This document shows positions 1 through 10,561 of a stretch of 64,000 bases of DNA, piece by piece (position 1 is the stretch's first letter; the number at the start of each line of letters is the position of its first letter). The notes below the pieces were generated by a model. It was given only the letters and a program-made list of their open reading frames with translations. It searched no databases and was not told the origin of the DNA. Both the position numbers and the translations under genes were made by a program. Source of the stretch: Brachypodium distachyon (Eukaryota; Streptophyta; Magnoliopsida; Poales; Poaceae); the NCBI RefSeq assembly GCF_000005505.3, contig NC_016133.3, forward strand, positions 39,583,237 to 39,647,236, in the 5' to 3' direction.

Positions 1-1
1 G

Positions 2-275
2 CTAATAGAGCAACACCGAGATGAGGTGGCCCGGCTAAGGGCGCAACTCGAAGCGTAGGCCGAGGCGCATAAGGCCGAGGTAGTCCAACTTACCTCGGTG
101 CTTTCTGCGCAAGCCAATGAGAAGATCCGCCTGGAAGGCGAAGTCCAAAAACACAAGGATCTTCTCGCCAAGGCCGAGACTCGAGCCACTGCTGCTGAAG
201 AGGAGAAGACCGAGAGCGCCCATATGCTAAGCATATGCACACGGGATCTCGACAAGATAGATGGATTGCTAGCCA
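2..275 (+). pseudogene. E1 antisense gene, upstream exon (coiled coil, partial)
   Basis: The reading frame starts left of the window and is a charged heptad-type coiled coil rich in Glu, Lys, Ala and Leu. An in-frame TAG at 56-58 interrupts it (probably a former Gln codon) and the frame then runs open. A good splice donor GTAAGT lies at 276-281, so the exon should end at 275 in phase 1. The next exon begins at 52227 and continues in a compatible phase, giving an AAA codon across the junction. No host function is implied; this is the extra antisense ORF seen in Tat-lineage elements, between pol and the 3' LTR. What the protein does is unknown. Confidence 0.6.
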
Positions 276-367
276 GTAAGTTGCCATAACCCGAATCTTT
301 TCCTTTGAGCATTTGGCCGACAATAGCAGTGTGGCGGGACTTATCACTTCTTCTTTGTCTTTCTCAG
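276..367 (+). other. Intron of the E1 antisense gene, ending at the C1 insertion point
   Basis: It begins GTAAGT and ends with a pyrimidine-rich tract and CTCAG. The last five bases (363-367) are the target duplication of C1 and recur at 52222-52226 directly before the next exon. The intron would be about 92 bp without the insertion. Confidence 0.6.
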
Positions 368-1195
368 TGTCGAAGCACGGGTCTCCGGCACCGGGGATGC
401 CGAGCACCCTCTTTTTGGTTCGGTGGAGGGCGAGGCGATCGCTCCGGCGATCGCCGGCGTGATGATAGACATGAAGTGTGGACACGTGAATTTACCCAGG
501 TTCGGGCCACCCGGAGGTACACCCTATGTCCTGCTTTCTGCTGTTTTCAAGATTGCGTATGTCACTTACAAGGTGTCCCAGGAGTTCCCGAGGAGCTACT
601 TGGCGATGGCTCTAACTAGGGCTCAAACTAAGACTGATCGGAACCCTTTGACCGGTGGCATGAGTGCTCCTTTTATAGACAAGGGGATACCACAGGTACC
701 AGTGCATGCGGCGTGACACGTCTCCTAGACGCGTGTCACAGCCACATGAAATACATTCCCGTTGATCTGTGCTGGATGCCATGCAGCGCCCGGTCCACTG
801 TACAAGGTAGAAAAAATGGTTCGTAGAGTACACGCCCAAGCCTTGCTAAGCAAGACTAGGCCTGCTGATAAGACTCCTGTCAGTGTATTAAATGCACTGC
901 GCCTGCCGTCTTGTCCTGTCTTCACTGTTCCGTGGGCCCCGCCTGCATGCCCGATCATGGGTTGCTGGGGTGTCCCTTTCCAGCTACCGCACCCGGCCAG
1001 CTGCAGGGGAGGCGTTTCTTTCACTTCCCGGGCGCTCTTTAATTCCGGCCCTTGGCTTTGCCTTCACCAGGAACCGTCTTCTTGAGGCAGGCTTCCCGGA
1101 CTCATCGCTTCCGAGGAGGTCTTCCTGACGGGGTTTCGTCACTGGCGACCCACGTGTCCCGTATCAGTGGGACCCCGTGGGCCACTGGTACGACA
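368..1195 (-). repeat. C1 3' LTR (828 bp)
   Basis: It starts TGTCG and ends CGACA, with CTCAG immediately to its left. It resembles 47736-47783 plus 51422-52221 along its whole length. A TATA box (TATAAAA, minus strand) is at 671-677. It shares with the A LTRs the box containing CCCAGGTTCGGGCCACCCGG and a GATCGC palindrome near its minus-strand 3' end. Confidence 0.88.
671..677 (-). promoter_or_regulatory. TATA box of the C1 3' LTR
   Basis: TATAAAA on the minus strand. The equivalent TATA box is at 15171-15177 (A1), 23861-23867 minus (A2), 37906-37912 and 45652-45658 (A3) and 48415-48421 (A4), always between two conserved LTR blocks. Confidence 0.6.
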
Positions 1196-1211
1196 GTAGC
1201 CCCCGGGCGTG
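1196..1211 (-). other. Polypurine tract of C1
   Basis: Read on the minus strand it is GCCCGGGGGCTAC directly before the TGTCG of the 3' LTR. The same tract precedes the LTRs of A1, A2, A3 and, with one change, A5. It would prime plus-strand DNA synthesis. Confidence 0.7.
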
Positions 1212-1474
1212 GGCCGGCAGCCTTGAAGCTCCCAGCAAGTGATATCCCCCTTAATCACCAGAGAGTTAAGGCCACGACGCGCACCCCCCTCTTAATTCCT
1301 GATTCTTTAGGGCACTTTACTGCCGATCGTGGGGGTGCCCGTTGCAGCCCGCCATCCCTGATAAATACCCAAGGCTGGTGGCGGGCACTCCCCATTGCCT
1401 CTTGGTCCTGCCATTGCCTCCTCCCAAGCTCTTCCCGTCCCAACTCCAACCAAATCACCTCCCCACCTCCGCCG

Positions 1475-2855
1475 ATGTCTTCTAAGGGCCAGAACCGTCC
1501 CAAGGGGAGCACCAACAAAGGGGAGAAGCGCGAGAAGGTTAGCAAGAAGGAGCTGTCGGACCGAGCCCGGAAGGATGAGGAAATGCGGGCTAAGTTCGCC
1601 TTCTTCCCCCCCCCCCCCGGGTACAACGGCGAGGGGGTAGACAAGCTGGTCTTGGCGCTCGCCACCAAGCACAACAAGTATGGGCTGACGCGGATTCTCC
1701 CCGCCGGCGCGGAGCGCGACCAGCAGTACTTCCGGATCTTCGGGAGACTCATCCTAGCCGGGTTCGTGCCGCCGCACTCTTTTTTCCTTTCCGCCATCAT
1801 GGAGACCTATGGGCTCATCATGGCACAAATTCATCCCACGTCGTTCTTCACATTGGCTATCTTCCAACACCTTTATGAAGCGTTCGTGGGGGTGATGCCA
1901 TCGGTGGCTCTGTTTCGCCACTACTACTACCTGAGGGTGGAGGCAAAAGCTCGCCTGTCCTCAGGAGTGGTGTTCCGGTTCCGTGACAGGATCAAGTCGG
2001 AGTTCATCTGGTTTGGGAAGAAGAAGATCGAGCACGAGTGGCGCTGCGACTGGTGCTGGGTGCGCACCGATGAGCTCCAGGAGTTCCAAGAGGAGCCCCT
2101 CGGGCCCCCGAAGGGCTCTGACGACTGGACGCTCCGCGACTAGAAGGATGAGGAGCTGGCCCCAATCTGTGCCAAGATCAAGACGCTCCGCGAGGCTGGA
2201 CTCATGGACAAGGATGGGGCGCGCCACTTCATCGGGAGGCGCGTGGCTCCCCTGCAGCGGCGCTCACATCCAGTGTGGATGTACACCGGGCCCGGCGATC
2301 GGACCCGGCTGCAGTGCACAGACCTCCTGCCGGAGGAAGTGCAATTCTGGGTGAAGGGCGTCACCGGCGAGGACGAAGCCTACCGGCTGCCGCCGCTTGG
2401 AGCTCACCCGCTCCACGCCGGGATCCCGAACCCGGGATCCCGGGATCTCCCACTCTGCGACGAGTGGGGGATCCCTCGGCGCAACCCTCCCCCCGCCGCC
2501 CAGGCCCCGCAGGGGCAAGGAGCCGGCGGCCGACTCGGGGAAGGGGGGCCAAGGCCAGGCCTCCGCCAGGCCAGAGAACTCAGACTCTGACGACTCCTCG
2601 CTGGGCGTCGGAGGAGACCTCAACGACGACGACGACGATGACGGCGACGACGACGCTCCCTAGGGGAAGGACGACGAGGAAGACGACGTCCCCCTGGTGA
2701 GGCGGTCTGCGGCAGAGCCGGCGAGCAGGCAGGAGGCCAGTCCGCAGCCTCGGGAGCCTCACGCCGACGTGGGGGCTGGGGCCTCCAGCAGCAGCGATGC
2801 GGTGGCAGCGGCCGTTCCGACTACCCCGGTGGCTCCGCCAGTTCCCCGCGTGCGA
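1475..2855 (+). pseudogene. C1 antisense gene, PF04195-type domain, broken
   Basis: The ATG at 1475 opens a basic, Lys/Arg-rich N-terminus followed by a region matching the PF04195 family ('putative gypsy type transposon'). Landmarks are an ILPAGAE motif, an AFVGVMPSVALFRHY stretch and a DWCWVR motif. An in-frame TAG at 2141-2143 interrupts the frame, which then runs on through WMYTGPGDR to about 2590. An acidic Asp/Glu run follows in another frame. The gene is antisense to C1's gag-pol, as is usual for extra ORFs in Tat elements. It is cut at 2855 by E2, and its downstream coiled-coil exon has been deleted. Function is unknown; being encoded by an element does not show it is needed for transposition. 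Confidence 0.75.
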
Positions 2856-3673
2856 TGTCGGGGGAATGACCCCGGGTAGGGTCATAGCGACACCCCTAGC
2901 CGAGATGACGAAGGCAAAGCTGGCATAGCTACCTATGCCAGCATCGTAAAATTGAACTAACGCTAAGCCGGCATCCCGGGCGTATGCCGGCATGGTTATC
3001 TTGCCTTATGAGTTTGCAAGATAAGGACGAGCACTTTGATCTCGACAATAGCCGAGATCCCTCAGCGGTCTTATCCTGACCATGCGGTGCAAAGTAAAGC
3101 AGCGCCATCATCGTCTCAAAAAAGCAGTCAGCGCCTGCGTATCGATGTTAGGTGACCATGCTAAAGAAGCACCGAAAGAGAATCTATGACGGAAGCCGGC
3201 AGAGGATAGCTGTACCTGTTGCAGACTACCAGGGAAATGTAAAGTTGTCTTGTCCCCTACGGTACTGCCTGGAGGGAACCGAGCCGCGTGCCCGACGGAG
3301 CCCAAGGAAGATGACTTAGACTCGGCCCACATGTCAATGTGACATGGGCGGCCTATAAATAGAACCTTACCCCTCTGTAGGAGAGGAGGACACTGAGGAG
3401 GAGAGCACTTATGCATCTAGGGTTTTTCCCTTCTTCTTCCTCAAGAATACAGCTCAAGGAGCGCCATTGTAGAGCTTGCCTATCTCGGCTAATACAACAA
3501 ATCCGGAGTAGGAGTCTTACCTCGACTAGAGGGCTCCGAACCTGGGTAAATCTGTGTGTGCTTGTGTGTTTTGTGCGTGTTTCCCTTCGTGTCCTCCCTC
3601 CTCTAGATCCTCCTTCGTCCATCGATCCCAAGTTAAGCCATCCTATGGTATCTGCCGTGACACTACCACGACA
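2856..3673 (+). repeat. E2 5' LTR (818 bp)
   Basis: It starts TGTCG and ends CGACA. It is homologous to the E1 LTR at 56806-57749 (reverse strand), including the TATA region and the CCGAACCTGGGTAAA box. The purine-rich primer-binding region follows at once. Confidence 0.82.
3353..3361 (+). promoter_or_regulatory. TATA box of the E2 LTR
   Basis: CTATAAATA sits in the context GGCCTATAAATAGA. The E1 LTR has the same motif on the minus strand at about 57102-57113, so this is probably the family's promoter. Confidence 0.65.
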
Positions 3674-3675
3674 GT

Positions 3676-3694
3676 TGGCGCTCACAGTGGGGCC
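3676..3694 (+). other. Primer-binding site of E2
   Basis: TGGCGCTCACAGTGGGGCC begins two bases after the LTR end. Its reverse complement ends in GCGCCA, as a tRNA 3' end should. The E1 version is at 56785-56803. The isoacceptor is not assigned. Confidence 0.65.
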
Positions 3695-3704
3695 AGCAGC
3701 GTCG

Positions 3705-6190
3705 CTAGCTGGAGTTTTCATCCGGACGGGAAGTTTCCTCGTCACCGGAGAGCGCGTGGTCTCCGGTTTGGTCCAGAGATTCGGCTCTCTGGGATTCATC
3801 GACAACAACGCGGGCTGCTTCAATGGCACACCCCTTCCCTGTGTAGGCCGCTTCATCAGTTTCGGCATGCACGAGGTCTATGTTGATACTGATAGCCCTT
3901 GCAGGTACCCAGAGCAGGTGGTGATGGCTGAAGATCCCCCCGCCATCTGCACGGCTCGCGGCCGGCATGTCGACTGCCCCGCTGACCGTGTAGAGGTTAT
4001 GGTGACAGCTCATGGCGCTGATGCGGGAATGGACGCTGCAGGAAGTGGCGCTGTCCCAACCAAGTCTGGCAGAACGGCGAAGCTCCCTTTGGAGAAGTCG
4101 GAGAACATCGCCGCACAAGCCGGCACATCGGCTCTGCCGCCGAAGCCAACTCAGATCCAGGCCTCCATCGAGCGGCTGACCGCACCGGTGGCGTTGAATG
4201 CTAACCCGGCCCAGCTACAGGCGTAGTTAGAGTTGGAGAGACATAAGCTGCTGAGGGAAGCCGTCGACGTTGCCAACGCCCGACAACAGCTCGACATCTC
4301 GCTCCGTGAGTATAACAATGCTCATGGTCTCAGTTCTATTGCATTTGCTAACCCTAGTAGAGTTGGGGAGGTGCGTAACCGTGGCAAGAACTTGAATGTT
4401 GAGATGACGAGAGATGGCAAGGGTGTGCCAGCTGTGTCGGCAAGTTTTGCCTCGGCACTAAAGACGAAATACAATACCCCTTTCAAAAACCTTCGGGCTG
4501 CCGAGGTTGCGGCTGAGGAGTTACCAAATCTTACGGGAGAGGCACTTCGGCAGCAGCAGCTGCACGTGAAAGAACTGCTCGAAACAGCTAACGAACAGAA
4601 CGAGGTGTACTTGAGAATGCACGGCAAACCCGGTCATTCACTCGGCTGCAGATGCTGGTGGTCGGGTTGGCAAACAAGCGTCCTCACCTGGTGGCAAACG
4701 GGACAAAAGCGTTAACTCTGGCCGAGATAAGCAGTTGGAACGCTGTGACCCAGCCCTGGTCGAGAAACAAATAGTCAGAAGGGTTGATGAAAGCCAAAGT
4801 GGTCTGCATCCCGGCGGCAACCGCCAAGATCAGCAGGAGCGTTACTCGTATGACCATGGGCACCGAGCTCGGGGTCCGGCACCTAATACTGCTGCGGGAC
4901 AGCAGGGTGTTGGGCGCAACCCCCTGTATCGAGGTGAAGATCGATGTTATGACCGTTACGATGACGGATACTCGGCCATGGCTGATGAGGGTTATATCAG
5001 GCGAGAGCGCGACAATCTCAGTCCGCTCGGAGGCCGAATTAGGAACAGGCAGGTATCGCCCCTGGATGCACGACATCAGCTTGACAGAATTTATCTGTCC
5101 GAGCTTCTGGAGGAGCAAGGCCCTCCGGGACCGCGTTGCTTCGCGCATCGGATCATGAGGGAGAGACTAGCCCCGGGTTTTCAGCTGCCCAGGGGTACGA
5201 GAACGTATGACGACAGTACTAAGCCAGAAGATTGGCTGGAAGACTATGTCACGGCAGTAAGCGTGGCAGGTGGCAATCGCAGATGGACAGTACGTTATGT
5301 ACCCCAGATGCTCGTGGGGCCGGCAAGGATATGGTTGAACAATTTGCCGGAAAGCAGCATCAATTGCTCGATAGACTTTGAGAAAGCATTTGTCAGCAAT
5401 TTCACTAGCACTTACAAGAGGCCGAATCGTCCTCAACAGTTGTCCATGTGTAAGCAAAGAGACAACGAAACTGACCGGGATTACCTGACAAGATGGAACA
5501 ATCTCCGTAATTCCTGTGAAGGGATAGTTGAATCGCAAGCCATAGCGTGGTTTGCCCAGGGATGTCGGCACGGCAGCATGCTGTGGCTGAAGCTGCAAAG
5601 AGAGATGCCGACCACTCTATCTTAAACGATCAGGATCGCCGACATGTACACGCTTGGCGATCCGACTCAACCATCGCTGATGCCGGCAGAACCACAAAGG
5701 GAGCAGGCGGCATACAATTCCGCGGGGGCGTTCCGGAGGAATGATCATCAAGATCATCGCAACAAGAGAAGAGATGACAGGCCGGATTACCGGTACGGGC
5801 CAGCCCTTGTCGCTGTAGTTCAGGACCCGCCTGACGCCGGCTCTAGCCAGCGTCAGAAAACGGGAAATCAGCAGTGGGTCAAGAAGGGAGAACAAAAGAA
5901 GCCCTGGCAAGATAAGCCGAAGTATACTTTCGAGGTGATGTTGGATCAGTCTTGTCGTTTTCACACGACTAACCTCAACAAGCCGGCGAACCACACAACG
6001 TGGCAATGCAGCTGGATGCAACGGGCCGAGAACGGGGAGGCAAGCCGGTTACCCCCACCTCCACCCCTCACAGGCGCAAATGCACAGATCCAAGGACCCC
6101 CTCAGGCAAACAATGCAGTCAACCAGGTGGAGGGACAAAAATCCCAGTGTATGCCGGGAGAAACGAGTACAAGGAGCATCACTAGAACTA
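3705..6190 (+). pseudogene. E2 gag, broken
   Basis: This is the structural Gag region that would form the particle. It runs through at least three reading-frame blocks: 3867-4715 with an in-frame TAG at 4224-4226, then 4735-5625 after a small deletion near 4635, then 5644-6195 after a TAA at 5623-5625. The gag domain (PF03732-like) lies at about 5170-5560, with the landmarks TKPEDWLEDY, GPARIWLNNLP and RDYLTRWNNLRNSCEGI. A C-x2-H...H-x4-C cluster at about 5960-6010 resembles the non-canonical zinc cluster of plant Tat Gags; I see no CCHC knuckle. E1 carries the same region with different lesions, so the two copies decayed independently. Confidence 0.75.
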
Positions 6191-7004
6191 CATGATTTTC
6201 ATCACTGAGCCCACTAACAAGCAAAGTCAGCGCAGGCGAGAGATGGAGGTCAATGCTATTATGCCGGCAGTTCCAAAGTTCATGTATTGGTCGGAGCAGG
6301 AGATCAATTGAAACCGGGCGGACCATCCCAAGGTTATGCCCAACCTTGGTGGATATGCCCTGGTGTTCGACCCGACGCTCATTAGGCTCGACATTAACGT
6401 CAAGTTCACTCAGGTTCTCATTGATAATGGGAGCAGCATCAATATCCTGTACCGGGACACGATGCTTAAGCTCGGCATTACAGATAACATGCTTGAGCCT
6501 AGCCAGACTACCTTTCATGGTATAGTGGCAGGAGCGTCTTGTGCCCTGGTAGGAAAGATCCGAGTGGACGTCTTATTCGGCACCAGGGAGAACTGTCGGA
6601 CCGAAAATCTAGTATTCGAGGTGGTGGACCTTAGCAGTCCGTACCATGCACTGCTTGGTAGGCCGGCACTCGCCAAGTTCATGGTTACTACTCACATTGG
6701 TTATCGGAAGATGAAGATGCCGGGACCAAATGGTACCATAACTATCAGTGGCAACTACAAACGCTCAATGGAATGTGCTTTGGCCGGGTCTGCTTTGGCC
6801 GAGTCGCTGGTCATCGCTGGCGAAAAGAAGAAATTACAAGAAGCTGTTGCGATGGCGCAGGCGGCACAAGTTGGCCTGCCGGCTATGACCAATCCGCATG
6901 AAAGTGTGGCCCTTCAGGCAGCCAAGGAAACAAAGAAGATACAGGTTGACAGCGAATTCCCGGACCACACCGTCATCATTGGTGCCGGCCTGGGGGAGAA
7001 ATAG
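6191..7004 (+). pseudogene. E2 aspartic protease region, ending at a conserved in-frame TAG
   Basis: This is a retropepsin-like domain. A stop at 6309-6311 precedes the open stretch 6336-7004. The active-site region reads VLIDNGSSINILYRD, that is Asp-Asn-Gly in place of the usual Asp-Ser/Thr-Gly; E1 has the same. A hydrophobic-hydrophobic-Gly flap partner is present as ALLGRPALAKFM. The region ends with TAG at 7002-7004 in the context AAA TAG GAA, after which RT continues in the same frame. The same stop is found in E1, C1, A2 and A3. Confidence 0.7.
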
Positions 7005-7720
7005 GAAGACGAGCTCAGCAGCTTCCTCCGTGAGAATCGGGGTATCTTCGCATGGCCAACTCAAGACCTGCCAGGTGTGCCGAGGGAGTTAGCTGAGCAC
7101 TCATTACATGTCAGACCAGACGCAAGACTGGTGAAGCAGCCCCTTCGACGCTTCGTCGATGACAGAAGGAAAGTCATATCGGAAGAGGTATCCCGGCTTC
7201 TAGCTGCCGGCTTTATCATGGAAATGTTGCATCCCGACTGGCTGGCAAACCCGGTCATGGTCGAGAAGAAGAAAGATGACCCAACTGCTGCCAAGGTTTG
7301 GCGCATGTGTATCGACTACACCAGCCTAAACAAGGCATGTTCCAAAGACCCATTTCCGTTACCTTTGGATCGATCAAGTGATTGACTCCACTGCCGGGTG
7401 TGAGTTATTGTCTTTTGTGGATGCGTATTCTGGTTTTCATCAGATACCACTGAACCCTAATGATCAAATAAAGACATTATTTATCACCTCATTCGGGGCT
7501 TATTGCTATCGCACTATGCCGTTTGGTTTGAGAAATGCAGGAGCTACCTATCAAAGGTGCATGCAGAAGTGCTTACATGATCAACTCGGCAAAAATGTGC
7601 AGGTATATGTCGACGATGTCGTCATAAAAACCAAGAAGAGCGCCACGCTCCTGGATGATATCTGGGAAACATTCACAAATCCTGCATAAAGAATTGAAGT
7701 TGAGCCGAGATAAGCCCATG
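7005..7720 (+). pseudogene. E2 reverse transcriptase, partial and frameshifted
   Basis: The RT fingers and palm follow the protease in frame. Recognisable motifs are WRMCIDYTSLNKAC, VDAYSGFHQIPL, MPFGLRNAGATYQ and the catalytic YVDDVVIK at about 7606-7629. A small insertion near 7365 shifts the frame within the PLPRIDQ motif. Another shift follows at about 7680, after which NL..ELKL-like residues continue briefly. The thumb, RNase H and integrase are absent; what follows to ~7994 is unassigned E-type sequence. Confidence 0.72.
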
Positions 7721-7994
7721 TCAGATAAGTGCTGGCATAAACATATGTCGGATATGAACAGGAGAAAAATGAGAACAAGAATTTACTGTAGGAGCGTGGC
7801 GATCCCGGCTGAATGCCGGCATACCCCATGTCCATTGCTCCGACATGTTTGTCTTGGCGATTGCTTTGACCCGACGCCGGACTTCAACATGACTGAGCTT
7901 GAAGGTCGACACTCGTTTCGGGTCGAGTTGGCCGCCATAAAAACACATCTTCTGTACTCGGCGCTGGAGCGGACAGAGACGCCGATGTACGACG
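7721..7994 (+). other. Unassigned sequence before the E2/A1 junction
   Basis: This is about 270 bp of E2-side sequence with no protein match I can support. It may be the family's post-integrase spacer, brought next to RT by a deletion. The breakpoint to A1 is placed where the sequence CCAACACGAGCAAAGGGT begins to match A3 (42367 onward). Confidence 0.4.
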
Positions 7995-8317
7995 GTGGCC
8001 AACACGAGCAAAGGGTGGATGATCTAAACTTCATCGAAGAGCTTCGATGCCGGGCTGCTGTGCGAGCCGTGCGCTACGAGCAGGTACTCCGTCATTATCA
8101 CGACAGGCGAGTCCATTCCCGGGGGCTCGAGAACGAAGACCTTGTCCTGCGCCGGATACAAGGAACGAAGGCCGGGAACAACTTGACTCCGAAATGGGAG
8201 GGCCCCTTCCGGGTAGTGCAGGTGACCAGAACGGGGGCTGTCCGGCTGGAAACCAAAGACGGCTTGCCGGTGCCAAATAGTTGGAATATTGAGCACTTGC
8301 GCAAGTTCTACCCGTGA
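7995..8317 (+). pseudogene. A1 integrase C-terminal fragment
   Basis: It covers the last ~107 residues of a Ty3/gypsy integrase: a conserved RYHDRRV-like segment, the GDLVLRRI-type motif (here EDLVLRRIQ), a KWEGPFRV motif and the terminal SWNIEHLRKFYP. It is nearly identical to the end of A3's integrase (to 42687). The zinc finger and catalytic core are missing. The C-terminal domain normally contacts DNA and target chromatin. I see no chromodomain. Confidence 0.8.
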
Positions 8318-8590
8318 AGTCGCAGAGCCCGACCCTCAGGTGATGCCACCGATGCATACCTCTCGAACTCGTGTAGCCGGGCAGCCCCCGTGTGTAAACC
8401 ACTAGTTATTGTGAATAAAGATAAGTGTTTCTTTCCAGAACTTTAAAGTTGCCTTGCTTATTTGTGCGTCCCCCCCCTTCTTCTGTCTCCTGCTTTTGGT
8501 GCACGGAAGTGTCTTCCCAAACTTGGTTGTGAGCAGGGGGCTGCTGGAGCCTTGAAAGCAAAAACCCCGTTGCCGGGTCAGTCCGCCACG

Positions 8591-8706
8591 GGGCATGCAG
8601 TCGCCGGGTTAACCGCGACGTGCATCATGGGACATGCAGTTGCCGTGTCCCCCGCAACGTGCATCACGGGACACGCAGTTGCTGGGCTCCCCGCAACATG
8701 CACCCC
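8591..8706 (+). repeat. 39-bp tandem repeat, 3 copies
   Basis: The motif CATGCAGT/CACGCAGT recurs at about 8593, 8632 and 8671, each time followed by a GTGCATCA- or ATGCACC-like segment 25-30 bases on. The units are about 75-80 percent alike by eye. Only related single or degenerate units are seen in A2 and A3. Confidence 0.6.
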
Positions 8707-9168
8707 GGCTGGGAAATAGAATGTTCACATCCAAGTTCGGCGTCAACCCTTCCGTGCCCGGGGGCTGGGAGGCAGGAGATTACTCGTGTTGCTTTATGTA
8801 TTTTCGTGAATTTCGAATTTTTTTTGTAGCACCTCGGGCCTGGTAAGAATCTAATCTGCAGGAAAAGGTGGAATCTCACGCATTGTAATACCCGTGGGCT
8901 GCCCACGGGTCGCGGCATGTAGCAGCGCCTTGTGGTGCGGAGTGACCGCAACACAAGGGACTCTTGACTCGGGAGGGCGCCGCCACGCGTGCCACAGCAA
9001 CTTGGCATGCGGGGTGGCGAAGACTGTACTACATGTCGAAGGGGGGGATGCCACGGGTGCTGCACTGATCCGTCACGCGCGGTGGCAAGCCCCTGCCCCG
9101 CGCCTATAAAAGGCGCGCCCCAGCCATGGAACGGCTCAGAGCGAAGCCGGGAAAGGGGCTGTTAAGGT

Positions 9169-9918
9169 GGGCGGTGCCGTGGAGGCGCGACGGTGGTGCA
9201 TTCCATCAGCGCCTAGCGCCGACGGGTGCACGACCATCGCGCCCTTGCCGCATCGCCCCATCGAGCCCGCTCCGAGGGGCGTCGCAGAGACACGGTGGTG
9301 GTGCATGCCGTCCGCGCTCCGCGTCGATGGGTGCACTGCCGCCATGCCCTCGCCGCGCCTCCTCAAGCGAGCGGCTCCTGGGCGAGGGCTGCCGCGGGGG
9401 CACTGTGGTGGTGCATTCCATCGGCGTCCGGCGCGGACGGGTGCACTACCGCAGTGCCCCTGCCGCATCCCTCCAGAGGACACCTCCGCAAGGAGCAGGG
9501 GCTGCCGCGGAGGCACTATGGTGGTGCATGCCATGAGTGCCTCGCGCCGACGGGTGCACCATCATAGTGTCCCTGCCGCATTCCCCTGAGAGAGCCCCTC
9601 TATAGGCACGTGTCGTTGCGAGGACGCTGTGATGGCGCCGGTGCCGGCGTTCGCCGTCCGCTCCGGCCCATCACCGCGTCCTTGCCACGCCCCTCGAGCA
9701 GTTCTGCTCCCAGGCAGCGAGGGCTGCTGCGGGAACATCGTGGCATCCTTGCCGCCCGCTTTCGGCGGTGGTGGCGAGAAAGCCACGATGTCCCTACTGC
9801 GGCCCTCAGACGGGTTTGTTCCAAGCAGCGAGGGCTGCTGTGGGGACGCCGTGACGTCCTTGTCGCCCACGGTTAGCGGCGGTGCCGAGGAAGTCACGGC
9901 GTCCCTCCCGCACCCCTC
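9169..9918 (+). repeat. Array of six tandem imperfect hairpins in the A1 spacer
   Basis: Six consecutive foldback units of about 88-95 bp can be drawn. Clear arm pairs are 9384-9415 with 9442-9473 (about 27 of 32 positions complementary), 9497-9528 with 9555-9586, 9719-9744 with 9782-9807, and 9830-9855 with 9893-9918. Two weaker ones start near 9169 and 9272. Arms of different units resemble one another (GAGGGCTGC... outward, TGGTGGTGCA or CGTGGC inward), so the hairpin itself is the repeating unit. Equivalent arrays occur in A2 and A3. Confidence 0.7.
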
Positions 9919-10561
9919 GGAGAAGGCTCTTCCGAGGGCGAGGGTTGCCGCAGCGTCCCCGCTACTTTCCTTTGACAGGCACTTTGCAGGGATAACGAGC
10001 CAGGAGTGCGCCTCCGGTGAACGCTCCGGGCGCAAGACTGAACAAAAAGCTAAGCACTAACACCTAAATGGCGGACCCACTAGAAACTGGACGTAATTGA
10101 ACGTTGTCTCGCCAGGTATGGCCCCGGATCCTGCGCGTAGCTGGAGTGTTAGAAGGACGCTTGCGGGGGGAGTGTGCTCCCCGTGTGGCTTCGCGGGTCC
10201 GTCCCGGAAGGGCACGGTTTGGAGTAGTTACCCCGCAAGTGGAGTGGCTCCCCGCTACTGCTTGACCCCAGGTCGGCACTGCGGGTCCGTCCCGGGTCCC
10301 TGGTCTGGTCAAGGGTGAGGCGCGCGAGTCCCCGGTAATACAAGGCAAAACACGCAAAGGCTAGGGGAGTCGCTTTGCGAGGCAGCACCAGGAACAAGAA
10401 TTTAAGCAAATTAAAGAGCTTGAATTAACTAAGTGTTGAGCGGTTACATAAGCTAATGGAAAAATAATTGTTCAAACGGCGCCAAGCGCCACACTTGCAG
10501 GAAAGAACCGACAAAAGGAGATACATCGGAAAGCAGCAAGGACGGCTGGGGGCTGCGGCAA

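Larger units (their letters stand above)
2856..7994 (+). mobile_element. E2: second E-family element, truncated
   Basis: It consists of 5' LTR (2856-3673), primer-binding site, gag, protease, and RT through the catalytic motif. Sequence resembling RT continues to about 7720, and unassigned sequence to about 7994, where it is joined directly to the integrase tail of A1. It lies inside the C1 antisense gene. The 5 bases before the LTR are TGCGA; the partner copy is lost. The right half, including integrase, antisense gene and 3' LTR, is deleted. Confidence 0.82.
8318..10561 (+). other. A1 spacer between integrase and antisense gene
   Basis: About 2.2 kb of GC-rich, apparently non-coding sequence. 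It holds a 39-bp tandem repeat (8591-8706) and a series of tandem foldback units (9169-9918). The counterparts are 28325-30488 in A2 and 42688-45009 in A3. The gag-pol transcript and the antisense gene converge here. Many ORFs can be drawn in it but none is shared between copies. Confidence 0.6.

Noticed and set aside
1052..1474. N-terminal extension of the C1 antisense ORF
   Set aside because: It overlaps the 3' LTR and purine tract; the ATG at 1475 matches the starts of related copies better.
9126..10060. Several 130-157-codon ORFs in the A1 spacer
   Set aside because: They fall in the hairpin array, overlap on both strands and are not shared in frame with A2 or A3.
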